DNA of 64,000 bases. Origin: an uncultured Lachnospiraceae bacterium. Its GTDB lineage: Bacteria > Bacillota > Clostridia > Lachnospirales > Lachnospiraceae. The position numbers were made by a program, and so were the translations under genes. The notes beneath the pieces were generated by a model, which was given only the letters and a program-made list of their open reading frames with translations, was not told the origin of the DNA and did not search any database. Each line of letters begins with the position of its first letter. Positions within the stretch are counted from its first letter, which is position 1. The DNA is taken from contig ONHB01000012.1 of NCBI GenBank assembly GCA_900317505.1, positions 1 through 64,000 of the forward strand, in the 5' to 3' direction. Positions 27,402-38,548 of the stretch are shown here, one piece after another.

Positions 27402-28664
27402 TTACTGCAATCTGATCCGTACAGACATCTCGTGTGCTGCCAGTCCTTCCGTATGAGCCATTGTCATGCAGGTATCGGAAAGATTCATCAATCCCTCTTT
27501 GGTAATATGCTGCACAAATGAAGTCTTTAAGAAAGTGCCGACATATACGCCGTTGGAGAATTTGGCATTTTTCATAGTCGGAAGTGTGTGGTTAGTGCCA
27601 GAGCAGTAATCGCCCAGAGCAACCGGTGCATCCTCTCCGATAAACAGTGAACCAAACTGATACAGCTTTTTGCTGTACTCTACAGGATCCTTGGTGTGAA
27701 CCTCCAGGTGCTCCGGAGCTGCCTCATTGGCAAGTGCAGCCATCTCATCCATATCATCTGCAATAATGATTGTGCCGTTATCAGCAAAGCTCTGCATTGC
27801 AGCTTCACCGGTAGGAAGCTTTGCGGCAAGCTCTTCCATTGCCTTTAAAATAGCCGGAACCTTGCTTTCATCTGTAATGATCAGTGTAGACTGTGCAAAT
27901 GCATCATGCTCACTCTGTGCAAGCAGATCGATCGCGATATATTCCGGATTGGCAGTCTCATCGGCTACGATCAGAACCTCGGAAGGTCCGGCCAGGGAGT
28001 CAATACCAACGGTACCCATAACCTGTCTCTTGGCTTCTGTCACATAACGGTTGCCGGGGCCTGCGATCAGATCTACCTTGCCGATGCTCTCTGTACCATA
28101 TGCCATGGCTGCAATCGCCTGTGCGCCGCCTACTGTATAAATCTCATCTACTCCGCCAATGTCCATGGCAACAAGTGTTGCCGGATGGATCATGCCATAA
28201 TCCTTATTGGCCGGTGAACATGCAACTGTCCTTTTTACTCCTGCGATCTTGGCCGGAATGGAAAGCATCAGTGCTGTACTCGGAAGCGGAAATCTGCCGC
28301 CCGGTACATACAGACCGGCTCCGTCTACGGGGATCAGTCTGTGTCCTAATTCCACACCCTTGACAGGGCTTTCCACATGAAGCGGCTTAATGCAGTTTAA
28401 CTGCTCTTTTGCATAAAAGGAAATCTGGGTTGCTGCTTTGCGGAAGCTTTCTACCACATGATCATCAACCATGCTGTATGCTTTTTCTATATCCTCTTTG
28501 GAAACACGGATCTGTGTAAGCTTTGTATGATCAAACTTCTCTGCCAGATCCTTTAATGCCTGATCCTTGTCCTGTCTGACCTGACAGATAATATCAGCTA
28601 CGGCCTTGGTCGCTGCTGCATCACGTACTTCTTTTGCTTCTTTTGCGCTCTTATAATATTTCAT
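27402..28664 (-). CDS. hisD: Histidinol dehydrogenase
   Basis: 420 residues, the usual length. It catalyses the last two steps of histidine synthesis, histidinol to histidine with NAD and Zn2+. Visible blocks: PVDGAGLYVPGGRFPLPS (about 115-132), GGAQAIAAMAYGT (near 180), VDLIAGPGNRYV (near 197), the zinc/catalytic QSEHDAFAQS (near 255), and NEAAPEHLEV (near 320). No other his genes are near, so it is uncoupled from the rest of the pathway, or a HisD-like enzyme with another substrate; the full motif set favours the former. RBS AAAGGAAG precedes the ATG. Confidence 0.93.
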   Translation of the reverse strand: MKYYKSAKEAKEVRDAAATKAVADIICQVRQDKDQALKDLAEKFDHTKLTQIRVSKEDIEKAYSMVDDHVVESFRKAATQISFYAKEQLNCIKPLHVESPVKGVELGHRLIPVDGAGLYVPGGRFPLPSTALMLSIPAKIAGVKRTVACSPANKDYGMIHPATLVAMDIGGVDEIYTVGGAQAIAAMAYGTESIGKVDLIAGPGNRYVTEAKRQVMGTVGIDSLAGPSEVLIVADETANPEYIAIDLLAQSEHDAFAQSTLIITDESKVPAILKAMEELAAKLPTGEAAMQSFADNGTIIIADDMDEMAALANEAAPEHLEVHTKDPVEYSKKLYQFGSLFIGEDAPVALGDYCSGTNHTLPTMKNAKFSNGVYVGTFLKTSFVQHITKEGLMNLSDTCMTMAHTEGLAAHEMSVRIRLQ

Positions 28665-28791
28665 CTCAAACTTCCTTTCCTGTATTCTTTCTACCCTAAT
28701 ATATCACATTGATAATCGTGAAACTATATATTTTCGCGAATTTATTGCTCCACAACCGTCTAATACTATAACACATTCTAAAAAAATACAC

Positions 28792-28853
28792 AAAAAAACT
28801 CTTTGAATCCACAGTCACACACATCATTGCACGACTATATCATCAAAGAGTTT
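28792..28853 (-). terminator. Terminator of the heat-shock operon
   Basis: AAACTCTTTGA (28796-28806) pairs with TCAAAGAGTTT (28843-28853) around a loop of about 36 bases. On the minus strand a run of seven T ends the stem. It lies about 55 bases after dnaJ. Confidence 0.75.
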
Positions 28854-28905
28854 GCATTTTATATCATTTCTGCTTTTATTTTAGGATTTATTTTACTGAT
28901 AAAAT

Positions 28906-30063
28906 CTATTTAAAAAAGCCTTTTTTCTTTTTGCTTTCCTTGGTATCCTTGCCCTCGGTATGATTTTTAACGGCATCCAGAGAACCTCCGGTTACTTCGT
29001 CAAATTTCTTCATGAGGTCTTTTGCTTCTGCAGAAAGCTTGGTCGGTGTCTCTACAACCAATGTCACATAGTGGTCGCCACGTACGTTTTTATCACGCAG
29101 GGTCGGAACTCCCTTGCCTTTTAAGCGCACCTTGGTATCAGTCTGTGTACCGGGCTTGACATCATAGGCAACACGGCCGTCAATCGTATCAATCAAAATC
29201 TCACCGCCGAGTGCAGCTACTGCAAAGGACATTGGAACCGTTGAATAAATATTGTAATCCTGTCTCTGGAAAATCGGATGTCTGGAAACAAGCACCTCTA
29301 CCAACAGATCACCTCTCGGTCCACCGTTGATACCGGGCTCACCCTTATCCCTGATACGGATACTCTGACCATCATCAATACCTGCCGGAATGGAAACCTG
29401 AATTTTCTTTCTGCTGGAAATATATCCGGTTCCATGGCAGTCTGTACATTTTTCTTTGATAATTTTACCGCTGCCGCCACAGTCCGGACAAGTCTGGACA
29501 TTGCGCACGGTTCCAAAGAAAGACTGGCTGGTAAATACGATCTGACCTTTACCACCACATTTCGGACATGTTTCCTTGGACGTTCCCGGTTTGGCTCCGG
29601 TTCCGTGACAGGTCTTACATTCATCCTTTAAATTGAGTTCGAGTTCTTTTTCTACACCAAAACAGGCTTCTTCAAAAGAAATTCTGACACTGGTACGGAT
29701 ATTGGCACCCTTCATGGGTCCGTTATTGGCTCTACGGCTCCCGCCGCCACCAAACATTCCACCGAAAAGGTCACCGAAAATATCGCCAAAGTCCATGTTG
29801 TTGAAATCAAATCCGCCGGCACCGCCTGTTCCGTCAAACGCCGCATGACCAAACTGGTCGTACTGCTTACGTTTTTCCGGATCACTCAATACCGCATAGG
29901 CTTCGGAAGCTTCTTTGAATTTTTTTTCGGCTTCGGCATCACCCGGATTCATATCCGGGTGATATTTTTTAGCCAAAACACGATATGCTTTTTTTATCGC
30001 CGCCTCGTCTGCATTTTTGTCAACGCCGAGGACTTCATAATAGTCTCTTTTTTGTTCAGCCAT
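28906..30063 (-). CDS. dnaJ: Chaperone DnaJ
   Basis: 385 residues. J domain at 1-70 with the HPD motif ([10 protein letters not shown]), then a Gly/Phe-rich stretch ([16 protein letters not shown]). The zinc-binding domain has four CxxCxGxG repeats ([32 protein letters not shown], about 145-215), and a C-terminal substrate-binding domain follows. It stimulates DnaK ATPase and presents unfolded substrates. The last gene of the hrcA-grpE-dnaK-dnaJ operon, starting 6 bases after dnaK, followed by a terminator. Confidence 0.98.
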   Translation of the reverse strand: MAEQKRDYYEVLGVDKNADEAAIKKAYRVLAKKYHPDMNPGDAEAEKKFKEASEAYAVLSDPEKRKQYDQFGHAAFDGTGGAGGFDFNNMDFGDIFGDLFGGMFGGGGSRRANNGPMKGANIRTSVRISFEEACFGVEKELELNLKDECKTCHGTGAKPGTSKETCPKCGGKGQIVFTSQSFFGTVRNVQTCPDCGGSGKIIKEKCTDCHGTGYISSRKKIQVSIPAGIDDGQSIRIRDKGEPGINGGPRGDLLVEVLVSRHPIFQRQDYNIYSTVPMSFAVAALGGEILIDTIDGRVAYDVKPGTQTDTKVRLKGKGVPTLRDKNVRGDHYVTLVVETPTKLSAEAKDLMKKFDEVTGGSLDAVKNHTEGKDTKESKKKKGFFK

Positions 30064-30069
30064 AACAGA

Positions 30070-31986
<1,917 letters not shown>

Positions 31987-32053
31987 TTATAATAATGATT
32001 GTTACTTTCTATTTCAAAAGGATTTCTCCTTATGACCGATTATCGGTTGGCAG

Positions 32054-32701
32054 CTACTGCACAACTGCTACCATACTGTGTCTTACAACAGTGTCGTGGT
32101 ATGTGTATCCTTTCTGGAGCTCCTGCGCGATCACACCTGATTCATATTCATCCGATTCGACCTGCATCACCGCGTTGTGAAGGTTGGGATCAAATTCTTT
32201 TCCAACGGCTTCGATCGGTTTTACTCCAAGTCCGTCAAGCTCTGTTACCATCTGCTTGTAAATCTTATTCATACCATCCGCGAACGGTGTATCTTTTTCT
32301 TCTTCCGGTATCATGGCAAGACCACGTTCAAAATTGTCAATCACGGGAAGCATCTTTTCAATGACGCTTCTTGCTCCGGTTTCAAACATTGCTGTTTTTT
32401 CTTTTTCACTACGGTTGCGGAAATTTTCAAACTCGGCAAGCTGTCTTTTTACTTTATCTTCCAGCTCTTCGATCTTTTCCTGTGCCTTGTCTTTTTTCTT
32501 ATCTTTCTTACCGAAAATCTTTTTGCCGTCCTTTTCTGCGCTGTCAGCTTCTGCTTCCTTGTCCCCGGCTTTTTCTCCGGCGGCATCTTTTTCATCTGCC
32601 TGTGCATCTGTTGCGGCATCTTCCGGTTTTGTTGTTTCATCCACGGTATTTTCTGTATCTACCGCTTCATCATCCAATTCCTTCTTGATATCTTCTGCCA
32701 T
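32054..32701 (-). CDS. grpE: Nucleotide exchange factor GrpE
   Basis: 215 residues. A long acidic/basic low-complexity N-terminus (to about 75) comes before the coiled coil (about 75-130) with FENFRNRSEKEK, and then the beta-wing domain with GKEFDPNLHNAVMQVES and the C-terminal GYTYHDTVVRHSMVAVV. It exchanges ADP on DnaK. The N-terminal extension is longer than in E. coli. It is second in the heat-shock operon, eight bases after hrcA. The ribosome site AAAGGA lies unusually far from the ATG (about 15 bases). Confidence 0.97.
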   Translation of the reverse strand: MAEDIKKELDDEAVDTENTVDETTKPEDAATDAQADEKDAAGEKAGDKEAEADSAEKDGKKIFGKKDKKKDKAQEKIEELEDKVKRQLAEFENFRNRSEKEKTAMFETGARSVIEKMLPVIDNFERGLAMIPEEEKDTPFADGMNKIYKQMVTELDGLGVKPIEAVGKEFDPNLHNAVMQVESDEYESGVIAQELQKGYTYHDTVVRHSMVAVVQ

Positions 32702-32709
32702 ATCTTAAA

Positions 32710-33771
32710 CTAACTGTCCTTTCTGTTTTTTCCATATAATTCTTCCATCTGGCTCATCATCGTATGCATGGTACCGACTACTTTTTCATAGTCCATACGC
32801 TTTGGTCCGATAATACCGATCGTACCTTTCATGCCTTCGCCAAGCTCATATGTGGCTGTTACTACGCTGCAATCCTTCATAGCCTCAACCTGATTTTCAT
32901 CACCGATGTAAATCTGAATACCATTGGCATCATCCTTTGACAGATTATCCTGTACAAGCGTCGTCAACAGCTTCTTCTCTTCAAAGGTATTGATGATCTC
33001 GCTGGCTTTGGTCTGATCTGCAAGTTCCGGATATTTAAAAATATTGTTAGTACCGGAGGTGTAAATCTGAAGATCATCATCAGCCTTGATGGAATCAGCT
33101 ACAGCATCTATGACGTCTCCCACAATCTCACTGTGGATGCCCGCCTGCTGTTTGAGCTTTGCGATCAGTCCAAGATTGATTTCCTCAATCGGAAGACCAT
33201 TCAAATGTGTGTTGAGCAGGATGTTAAGCTTTAAAAGTGTCTCATCATCCAGTTCCTCGGAAATGGATAAGATATTATTTTTAATAATATTGCCATCCAA
33301 AACCACAACTGCAACCAACTGGTTGGCATCCACTCTGGATAACTGGATAAACTTCAACTTATTGCCATTGCAGGTCGGTGTGGAAATCATCGTCGCATAA
33401 TTGGTATTGACTGCAAGTGTCCTTGCTACCTGCTTGAGCATGTTGTCCATCTTTTCTTCTTTTTCGACTAACAGCTCTTTTAATTCCTCGACCTCTTTAT
33501 CCTTGGCTGAAATCCTACTTTCCATATCGCTCATCATCGTATCGACGTATAAGCGATATCCTTTATCGGAAGGAATACGTCCTGCGGATGTATGTGGCTG
33601 GATAATGTAGCCCATCTCTTCCAGATCCGCCATCTCATTACGGATAGTTGCGGAACTGAGATTTAAATCTGTATATTTGGAAATCGTACGACTTCCTACC
33701 GGCTCACCGGTCTCTAAATATGTTTTGATGATTGCCTGAAGGATCGTCATCTTTCTTTCATCGAGTTCCAC
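32710..33771 (-). CDS. hrcA: Heat-inducible transcription repressor HrcA
   Basis: 353 residues from the GTG of VELDERKMTIL, which has AAGGAAG seven bases upstream and matches the typical HrcA N-terminus. In-frame starts further upstream lie partly inside the CIRCE element and lack a good site. The winged helix has SSATIRNEMADLEEMGYI (given in part: SSATIRNEMADLEEMG) near 45-60, followed by HTSAGRIPSDKGYRLYVD. It binds CIRCE and needs GroEL to fold, so heat stress lifts repression. Autoregulated first gene of the operon. Confidence 0.96.
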   Translation of the reverse strand: MELDERKMTILQAIIKTYLETGEPVGSRTISKYTDLNLSSATIRNEMADLEEMGYIIQPHTSAGRIPSDKGYRLYVDTMMSDMESRISAKDKEVEELKELLVEKEEKMDNMLKQVARTLAVNTNYATMISTPTCNGNKLKFIQLSRVDANQLVAVVVLDGNIIKNNILSISEELDDETLLKLNILLNTHLNGLPIEEINLGLIAKLKQQAGIHSEIVGDVIDAVADSIKADDDLQIYTSGTNNIFKYPELADQTKASEIINTFEEKKLLTTLVQDNLSKDDANGIQIYIGDENQVEAMKDCSVVTATYELGEGMKGTIGIIGPKRMDYEKVVGTMHTMMSQMEELYGKNRKDS

Positions 33772-33806
33772 ACCATCACTTCCTTCCATATGCGGTTTCT
33801 TTGTTG

Positions 33807-33833
33807 TTAGCACTCAACTAATTAGAGTGCTAA
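33807..33833. promoter_or_regulatory. CIRCE element
   Basis: Perfect copy of TTAGCACTC, nine bases, GAGTGCTAA. It lies between the promoter and the hrcA start codon, the classical position for HrcA control. Confidence 0.99.
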
Positions 33834-33850
33834 TATCTTTTCTGTATATT

Positions 33851-33879
33851 AAGTTAGCACCACAGTCTTTTATTGTCAA
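33851..33879 (-). promoter_or_regulatory. Promoter of the hrcA-grpE-dnaK-dnaJ operon
   Basis: Minus-strand TTGACA (33874-33879), a 17-base spacer and TAACTT (33851-33856) with an extended TGC in front. The CIRCE element begins 17 bases downstream. Confidence 0.75.
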
Positions 33880-33936
33880 CACAAAAATTGCGGATATTTA
33901 TAAAGAAAATATAAACTTTTGATTTGGGGTTGTGAG

Positions 33937-34194
33937 CCGACCTGTCCGGGGAACTGCCTGTCACGCCTATGTCCTTCTCGGAGCGCATATCGGATTGCTA
34001 ATTTGTCGATGCCGCCCCTCGGCTCTTTTGATTTATTTGTGTGCTTCACTAAATGGACGGCGCCCCTCCGGTGTCCATTTAGTGAAGCACACAAATTTTG
34101 AGCCTCAGAGCGGCATCTGACAAATTTACGCAATCCGATATGAAATGCTCCGAAAAGGACATAGGCGTGACAGGCAGTTCCCCGGACAGGCCGG
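33937..34194. repeat. Long inverted repeat, arms of about 122 bases
   Basis: The left arm (33937-34058) is nearly the reverse complement of the right arm (34073-34194). The inner 23 bases, from TTTGTGTGCTTC to the apex, are perfectly matched around a 14-base loop, and the outer ~40 bases differ at one or two positions. Identity drops in the middle. No protein-coding signal or insertion-sequence end was found. It fills the space between the heat-shock promoter and the terminator of the DUF6465 gene. Confidence 0.95.
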
Positions 34195-34240
34195 CGTATA
34201 AAGCCAATCAAGTAATTTCTTTCATTTATATATAAAGAAC

Positions 34241-34277
34241 AAAAAATACCGCGGGATCTATGTAAATCCTGCGGTAT
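34241..34277 (-). terminator. Terminator of the DUF6465 gene
   Basis: ATACCGCGGGAT (34246-34257) pairs with ATCCTGCGGTAT (34266-34277) with one wobble pair. The minus strand continues into six T. Confidence 0.85.
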
Positions 34278-34333
34278 CCATCATTCATCATTTATTCTGT
34301 TGTGTACTTATAACGGCACATCAATCTGTCGGT

Positions 34334-34681
34334 TTAGATTCCGAAGCTTCCGGTGATCTCTCCATTGATCACATAATAAGCGCGGCTCTCTTCCGGCTTT
34401 ACATACAGATCAACTGTTTTGAAGTCTGCCGGTTTGTTGCCCAGATCATATTTCCATACATCCTTTGCAATTTTAATCAGGTCATCATTGGTATAAGATT
34501 TGCCATCAAACTGCAGATGCACAACAGCCTTTGTCTCTGCCTTTTTTGCAGGAGCTTTCTTAGCCGGTGCTTTTTTAGCGGGAGTTTCTTTTTTTGCAAC
34601 TTCTTTTTTAACTTCATCTTTTACTGCCGGTACTTTTGCCACAACGGCCTTTACAACTGCTTTTGTCTTTGTCTCTGCCAT
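34334..34681 (-). CDS. DUF6465 family protein with a Lys/Ala/Pro-rich N-terminus
   Basis: 115 residues. The first ~50 residues are a histone H1-like run of Lys, Ala, Pro and Val with APAKK repeats. The C-terminal ~65 residues form a compact domain (VVHLQFDGKSYTNDDLI, then KTVDLYVKPEESRAYYVING) that I recognise as the DUF6465 family of Lachnospiraceae. Function is unknown; the basic tail suggests nucleic-acid or anionic-polymer binding (inference). The ATG of MAETKTK follows AGGAGGAG; a longer in-frame start lacks such a site. It is flanked by its own terminator. Confidence 0.8.
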   Translation of the reverse strand: MAETKTKAVVKAVVAKVPAVKDEVKKEVAKKETPAKKAPAKKAPAKKAETKAVVHLQFDGKSYTNDDLIKIAKDVWKYDLGNKPADFKTVDLYVKPEESRAYYVINGEITGSFGI

Positions 34682-34862
34682 ATATATACTCCTCCTTGCT
34701 ACACATATCAGGTAATCATGAAACATCTATGATCCTATCAATCATGGCTTCATTTACCAACCTTTTTATAACTATGAGTTTAACGCAAAATACCTGCTAT
34801 GTCAATTTATCAGCCATAGTTTCCATTGCCAGGTTGTCTGTTATTTATCAATTAGCATATGC

Positions 34863-35711
34863 TTACCCTGCCATGATCGCGCGGGCTGAGAAATACAGAA
34901 TCACTAAGATACCAAGCACGATACGGTACCATCCAAATACTTTGAAGTCGTGCTTTTTGATGTAATCCATCAGGAAACGGATAACAAAAACGGAAACTAA
35001 AAATGCCACGATCATACCGGTAAGCAGAATAGCCGCTTCCATACCGGTAAAATGGAAGCCGAATTTTACGATCTTTAACAGGCTGGCTCCAAACATAACC
35101 GGAATGGCAAGGAAGAATGTAAATTCTGCTGCCACTGTTCTGGATACGCCGATCAGCAAAGCACCGACAATCGTTGCGCCGGAACGGGATGTGCCGGGAA
35201 ATACTGCAGCGATCAGCTGGAACATACCAATAATAAAAGCGGTTTTATAATCCAGATCTTTCAGCCTGCGGATCTTCGGTTTCTTATTTTTATTGTAATT
35301 TTCAACTATAATAAAGAGAACACCGAATAAGATCAGCATAATTGCTACGACCCACGGATTGTACAGATATTTGTCGATCAGATCATCAAATAAAAGACCT
35401 ACGATCGCGGCCGGGATGCATGCCACCAGGATCTTGAACCACAGGATAAAGACATTTTTACGCACATAGCCATGATGCTCTTTTGCCTTCTCCCCCAGAT
35501 AAAACGGAAAAATCTTGTTCCAATACAACACAACAACCGCCATGATCGCGCCAAGCTGGATAACAACCTCAAACATGGACCAGAATTCATCACTGACATC
35601 CAGTGTGACAAATTCATTTAATAAGATCATGTGTCCGGTACTGCTGATAGGCAGCCACTCTGTGATGCCTTCCACAATACCAAATAAAATCGCCTTTAAA
35701 ATTTCTATCAT
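34863..35711 (-). CDS. uppP: Undecaprenyl-diphosphatase
   Basis: 282 residues with about eight membrane segments, BacA/UppP family. It dephosphorylates undecaprenyl diphosphate, recycling the lipid carrier for peptidoglycan and other wall polymers; overexpression gives bacitracin resistance in other species. The two catalytic motifs are visible: GIVEGITEWLPISSTGH (about 11-27) and PGTSRSGATIV (about 170-180), with active-site residues Glu, Ser, His and Arg. RBS AAAGGA lies 12 bases before the ATG. Confidence 0.97.
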   Translation of the reverse strand: MIEILKAILFGIVEGITEWLPISSTGHMILLNEFVTLDVSDEFWSMFEVVIQLGAIMAVVVLYWNKIFPFYLGEKAKEHHGYVRKNVFILWFKILVACIPAAIVGLLFDDLIDKYLYNPWVVAIMLILFGVLFIIVENYNKNKKPKIRRLKDLDYKTAFIIGMFQLIAAVFPGTSRSGATIVGALLIGVSRTVAAEFTFFLAIPVMFGASLLKIVKFGFHFTGMEAAILLTGMIVAFLVSVFVIRFLMDYIKKHDFKVFGWYRIVLGILVILYFSARAIMAG

Positions 35712-35782
35712 TTTGATATGATTCCTTTCTGGTAAGTTTATATATTCCGCTTCTATTTACAGTTAAATATAAGCAGTTTCTT

Positions 35783-36709
35783 TTATTTTGATGACAAATA
35801 CTCCTGTAAATCATCGATCAGCATCTGTGTACGGAGTTGTTTTCCTTCATTATTAAGATGCAGATATGTATTATAAAATAAATTTTTGTCCATCCGGTAA
35901 TCTTCATACCTGCCAATTAACGGAAAGTCCAGTCGTTCTTCTATCTGATCCGAAAATGCCACATATTCCTCCACAGGCGGTGTATAAGAAATCACCGGGG
36001 TCGGATACGGTGTTACCAACAGGGTGGCACCTTTTTCCTGCAAGGTCTGATTGAGCTTATTTAAGCGGTCAATGGTTTCATCGCCGATCTCCGGGATATG
36101 TGCCTCCGCCAGCTCTTCATCTGAAATAACAAGTGCCGGCCGGTCATAAATATTGTCGCCATATTCATTGAACTGCAGACGGCTGTATTCGGTTCCGCTG
36201 TCCATATTGCCAATTCCCTGACTCCACAGATCCAGACAGTCCTTTAAATAAGTCGGATAGGCTTTTATCATGGACGGCCAGTCCTTCAGCCGGATGTATT
36301 TCCATAACGCCGGATGATTTTCGATCGTGATCCATGCAAGCTCCGGGTTTTTGATAATATCTCCATCCGCAAAATTGCTATAGCTGATAATCACAATATC
36401 GCCCTCATAGATATTCTGCACCGCGGCCTGTTCATTGAACGGATTGCCAATCCCGCCATGCATTCCCATGTTGACAACAGGCATTCCCATGGCTTCTTCC
36501 AGTTTTTGTGAATCAACACCAAACGCCCAGTTGGAATTGCCGACAAGTACAATTTTGGCTTCATCAATCGAGCACAATCGTTCATTCTTGTCAATAAGCG
36601 AAGCCTGATAATTGAGTAAATACTGCGGCATAACGATCACAAAACAAAAAAGCACGATCAATGCCAGCATGACCAGACATTTTATTAAAAACACAGCTTT
36701 CTTTTTCAT
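35783..36709 (-). CDS. Membrane-anchored SGNH-hydrolase-like protein, partner of the MBOAT protein
   Basis: 308 residues. One N-terminal membrane helix (about 7-30) and then an extracellular domain with SGNH features: IVLVGNSNWAFG near 52-63 (block I position), an NMGMHGGIGNP loop near 80-90 (block II-like) and YLHLNNEGKQ near the end (block V histidine). Such proteins act with MBOAT acyltransferases to move acetyl or other acyl groups to a cell-surface polymer (DltD- and AlgX-like logic). The gene is immediately downstream of an MBOAT gene. The acceptor is unknown. RBS AAAGGA precedes the ATG. Confidence 0.75.
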   Translation of the reverse strand: MKKKAVFLIKCLVMLALIVLFCFVIVMPQYLLNYQASLIDKNERLCSIDEAKIVLVGNSNWAFGVDSQKLEEAMGMPVVNMGMHGGIGNPFNEQAAVQNIYEGDIVIISYSNFADGDIIKNPELAWITIENHPALWKYIRLKDWPSMIKAYPTYLKDCLDLWSQGIGNMDSGTEYSRLQFNEYGDNIYDRPALVISDEELAEAHIPEIGDETIDRLNKLNQTLQEKGATLLVTPYPTPVISYTPPVEEYVAFSDQIEERLDFPLIGRYEDYRMDKNLFYNTYLHLNNEGKQLRTQMLIDDLQEYLSSK

Positions 36710-36810
36710 ATGATTTCCTTTAATACTTTTTACCGGGTTTCCATTTATATTTCAATTAGCTCATGCTAATTTCGTATATCCGTTACGTCATCAGGCACCC
36801 AGATCCTTAT

Positions 36811-38361
36811 TTAGAACTGAAAGTAAATAAACTCTGTCTGTGTATAATCCAGTCCGTAAGCCCCATATACCATTATCATAAATAACAGTCCAATATATAA
36901 AAGCCATCGGAACCACATTCCCTGTGACAAAACCAGTTCAAAAACACTATATATCTTTTGCTCACTGCTAACTGCTTTGGAGATCATTGCATGATCTTTT
37001 TTTTCTAAAAGATAATAATGATTTTTTAAAATATCGAATGTAAACAACAAAAGCATTGCAAAGATCAGTGCCACAAGCTGCTGCATCGAATATCCCATAC
37101 GGTTGACCGCCAGTCCGAAAAACTTGGGCAGCTGGAAGGCAGTTACCATCTGCCGCAGCATATAAAGCGCGGTACTGAAGCTGTCCACCCTGAAAAACAG
37201 CCATGAAAAATCAACCAGTATAAAGGTAATAAGACCACATCCAAAGCGGTAGCTGAACCGGTCCTCTTTTACCTCGAAAAAGTTCTTTAGCTTCTGCCGT
37301 ATACCGACTGTCGCATCCTGTATGATCATGTAAATACCATTGATCACACCCCATGCAACGTAAGACCACGATGCTCCATGCCACAATCCGCTCACAAAAA
37401 ATACAATAAAGGTATTGAGATATTTGCGAAGCTTTCCCTTTCTGTTTCCTCCAAGCGGAATATAAAGATAATCCGTAAACCATCCTGTCAGGGATATATG
37501 CCAGCGTTTCCAGAAATCTTTGACGCTCAGTGCCTGATAAGGCGCATTGAAATTTTCCATCAATGAAAAGCCAAGTACCTTGGCGCTGCCGATCGCCAGA
37601 TATGTATAACCGCCAAAATCACAATAAATCTGGAATGCAAACAAAACTGTCGCAAGCGCAATCTCCACACCGGTATATGCAGGATAATTCTGATATACGA
37701 GATCTACGCAGGTTGCCAGATTATCTGCGATCATAATTTTCATAAACAGCCCCCAGAGCATGATCAGAAGTCCTTCCCGCACTCTGTCTGTTTCAAATGT
37801 ATGTGGCTCATCAAACTGTTTTAATAAATTGGTGCTTCGCTCGATTGGACCGGCAACCAGCTGGGGAAAGAACGATACAAACAACATATAGCGGAACAGA
37901 TTGGTAGTCGCCTTAGTTTTGCCCCGGTATACATCCATCGTATATCCCAGTGCCTGAAAGATATAAAATGAAATGCCGACCGGAAGCAGGATATCCAAAG
38001 TCTTTAGCTGACTGCCTCCCACAGCTCCCAGTATCTTATTGAGATTGCCGATAAAGAAATTGATATATTTATAGAAGAATAAGATTCCAAGATTGATGGC
38101 AAAGCTCAGTCCCAGTATCCATTTCGCAAGTACAAGCTTTTCCTTTACCTTTGCACGGTCAATTCCTATCCCCGCCAGATAGGTAATAAAGGTTGACGCA
38201 AAAAGCAGCAGGGCATACCGCGCATTCCAGTTCATATAAAAAAAGTAGCTGGCGATCAAAAGCCATAAATTACGCGCTTTCTGATATTTAAGCGGAATGG
38301 CAAAATACAACAGTATGACAATAGGAAAAAAAATTAAGTAATTTAGCGAATTAAATAACAT
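36811..38361 (-). CDS. MBOAT family O-acyltransferase (AlgI/DltB type)
   Basis: 516 residues with roughly a dozen membrane helices. The conserved MBOAT histidine is in GLWHGASWSYVAWG (about 330-343), and the second conserved region is KRWHISLTGWFTDYLYIPLGG near 290-310. The N-terminus MLFNSLNYLIFF is typical of AlgI-like proteins. It would transfer acyl groups across the membrane to an extracytoplasmic acceptor, together with the SGNH-like protein that follows about 100 bases downstream. The ATG of MLFNS is chosen; an upstream in-frame TTG sits directly against the ribosome site and is less likely. Confidence 0.93.
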   Translation of the reverse strand: MLFNSLNYLIFFPIVILLYFAIPLKYQKARNLWLLIASYFFYMNWNARYALLLFASTFITYLAGIGIDRAKVKEKLVLAKWILGLSFAINLGILFFYKYINFFIGNLNKILGAVGGSQLKTLDILLPVGISFYIFQALGYTMDVYRGKTKATTNLFRYMLFVSFFPQLVAGPIERSTNLLKQFDEPHTFETDRVREGLLIMLWGLFMKIMIADNLATCVDLVYQNYPAYTGVEIALATVLFAFQIYCDFGGYTYLAIGSAKVLGFSLMENFNAPYQALSVKDFWKRWHISLTGWFTDYLYIPLGGNRKGKLRKYLNTFIVFFVSGLWHGASWSYVAWGVINGIYMIIQDATVGIRQKLKNFFEVKEDRFSYRFGCGLITFILVDFSWLFFRVDSFSTALYMLRQMVTAFQLPKFFGLAVNRMGYSMQQLVALIFAMLLLFTFDILKNHYYLLEKKDHAMISKAVSSEQKIYSVFELVLSQGMWFRWLLYIGLLFMIMVYGAYGLDYTQTEFIYFQF

Positions 38362-38548
38362 ATCTTTATCTTTCAACTTCCTGGCATATCAAAACCGAAG
38401 GTTCCGACTGCCAATCTGATTATAGTAAATCTGTTTATGATAAACTTCCAAACTCCTGTACATCATATCATATATACAGATCATGTTTCCAGATTCTGGA
38501 GGTACTTTTTATCTTATTAATCTTTAGAAATTATATGTTGTGACTTTT

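Noticed and set aside
33919-34211. Reading frames on both strands across the long inverted repeat
   Set aside because: They mirror each other because the DNA is an inverted repeat; no ribosome sites or family resemblance.
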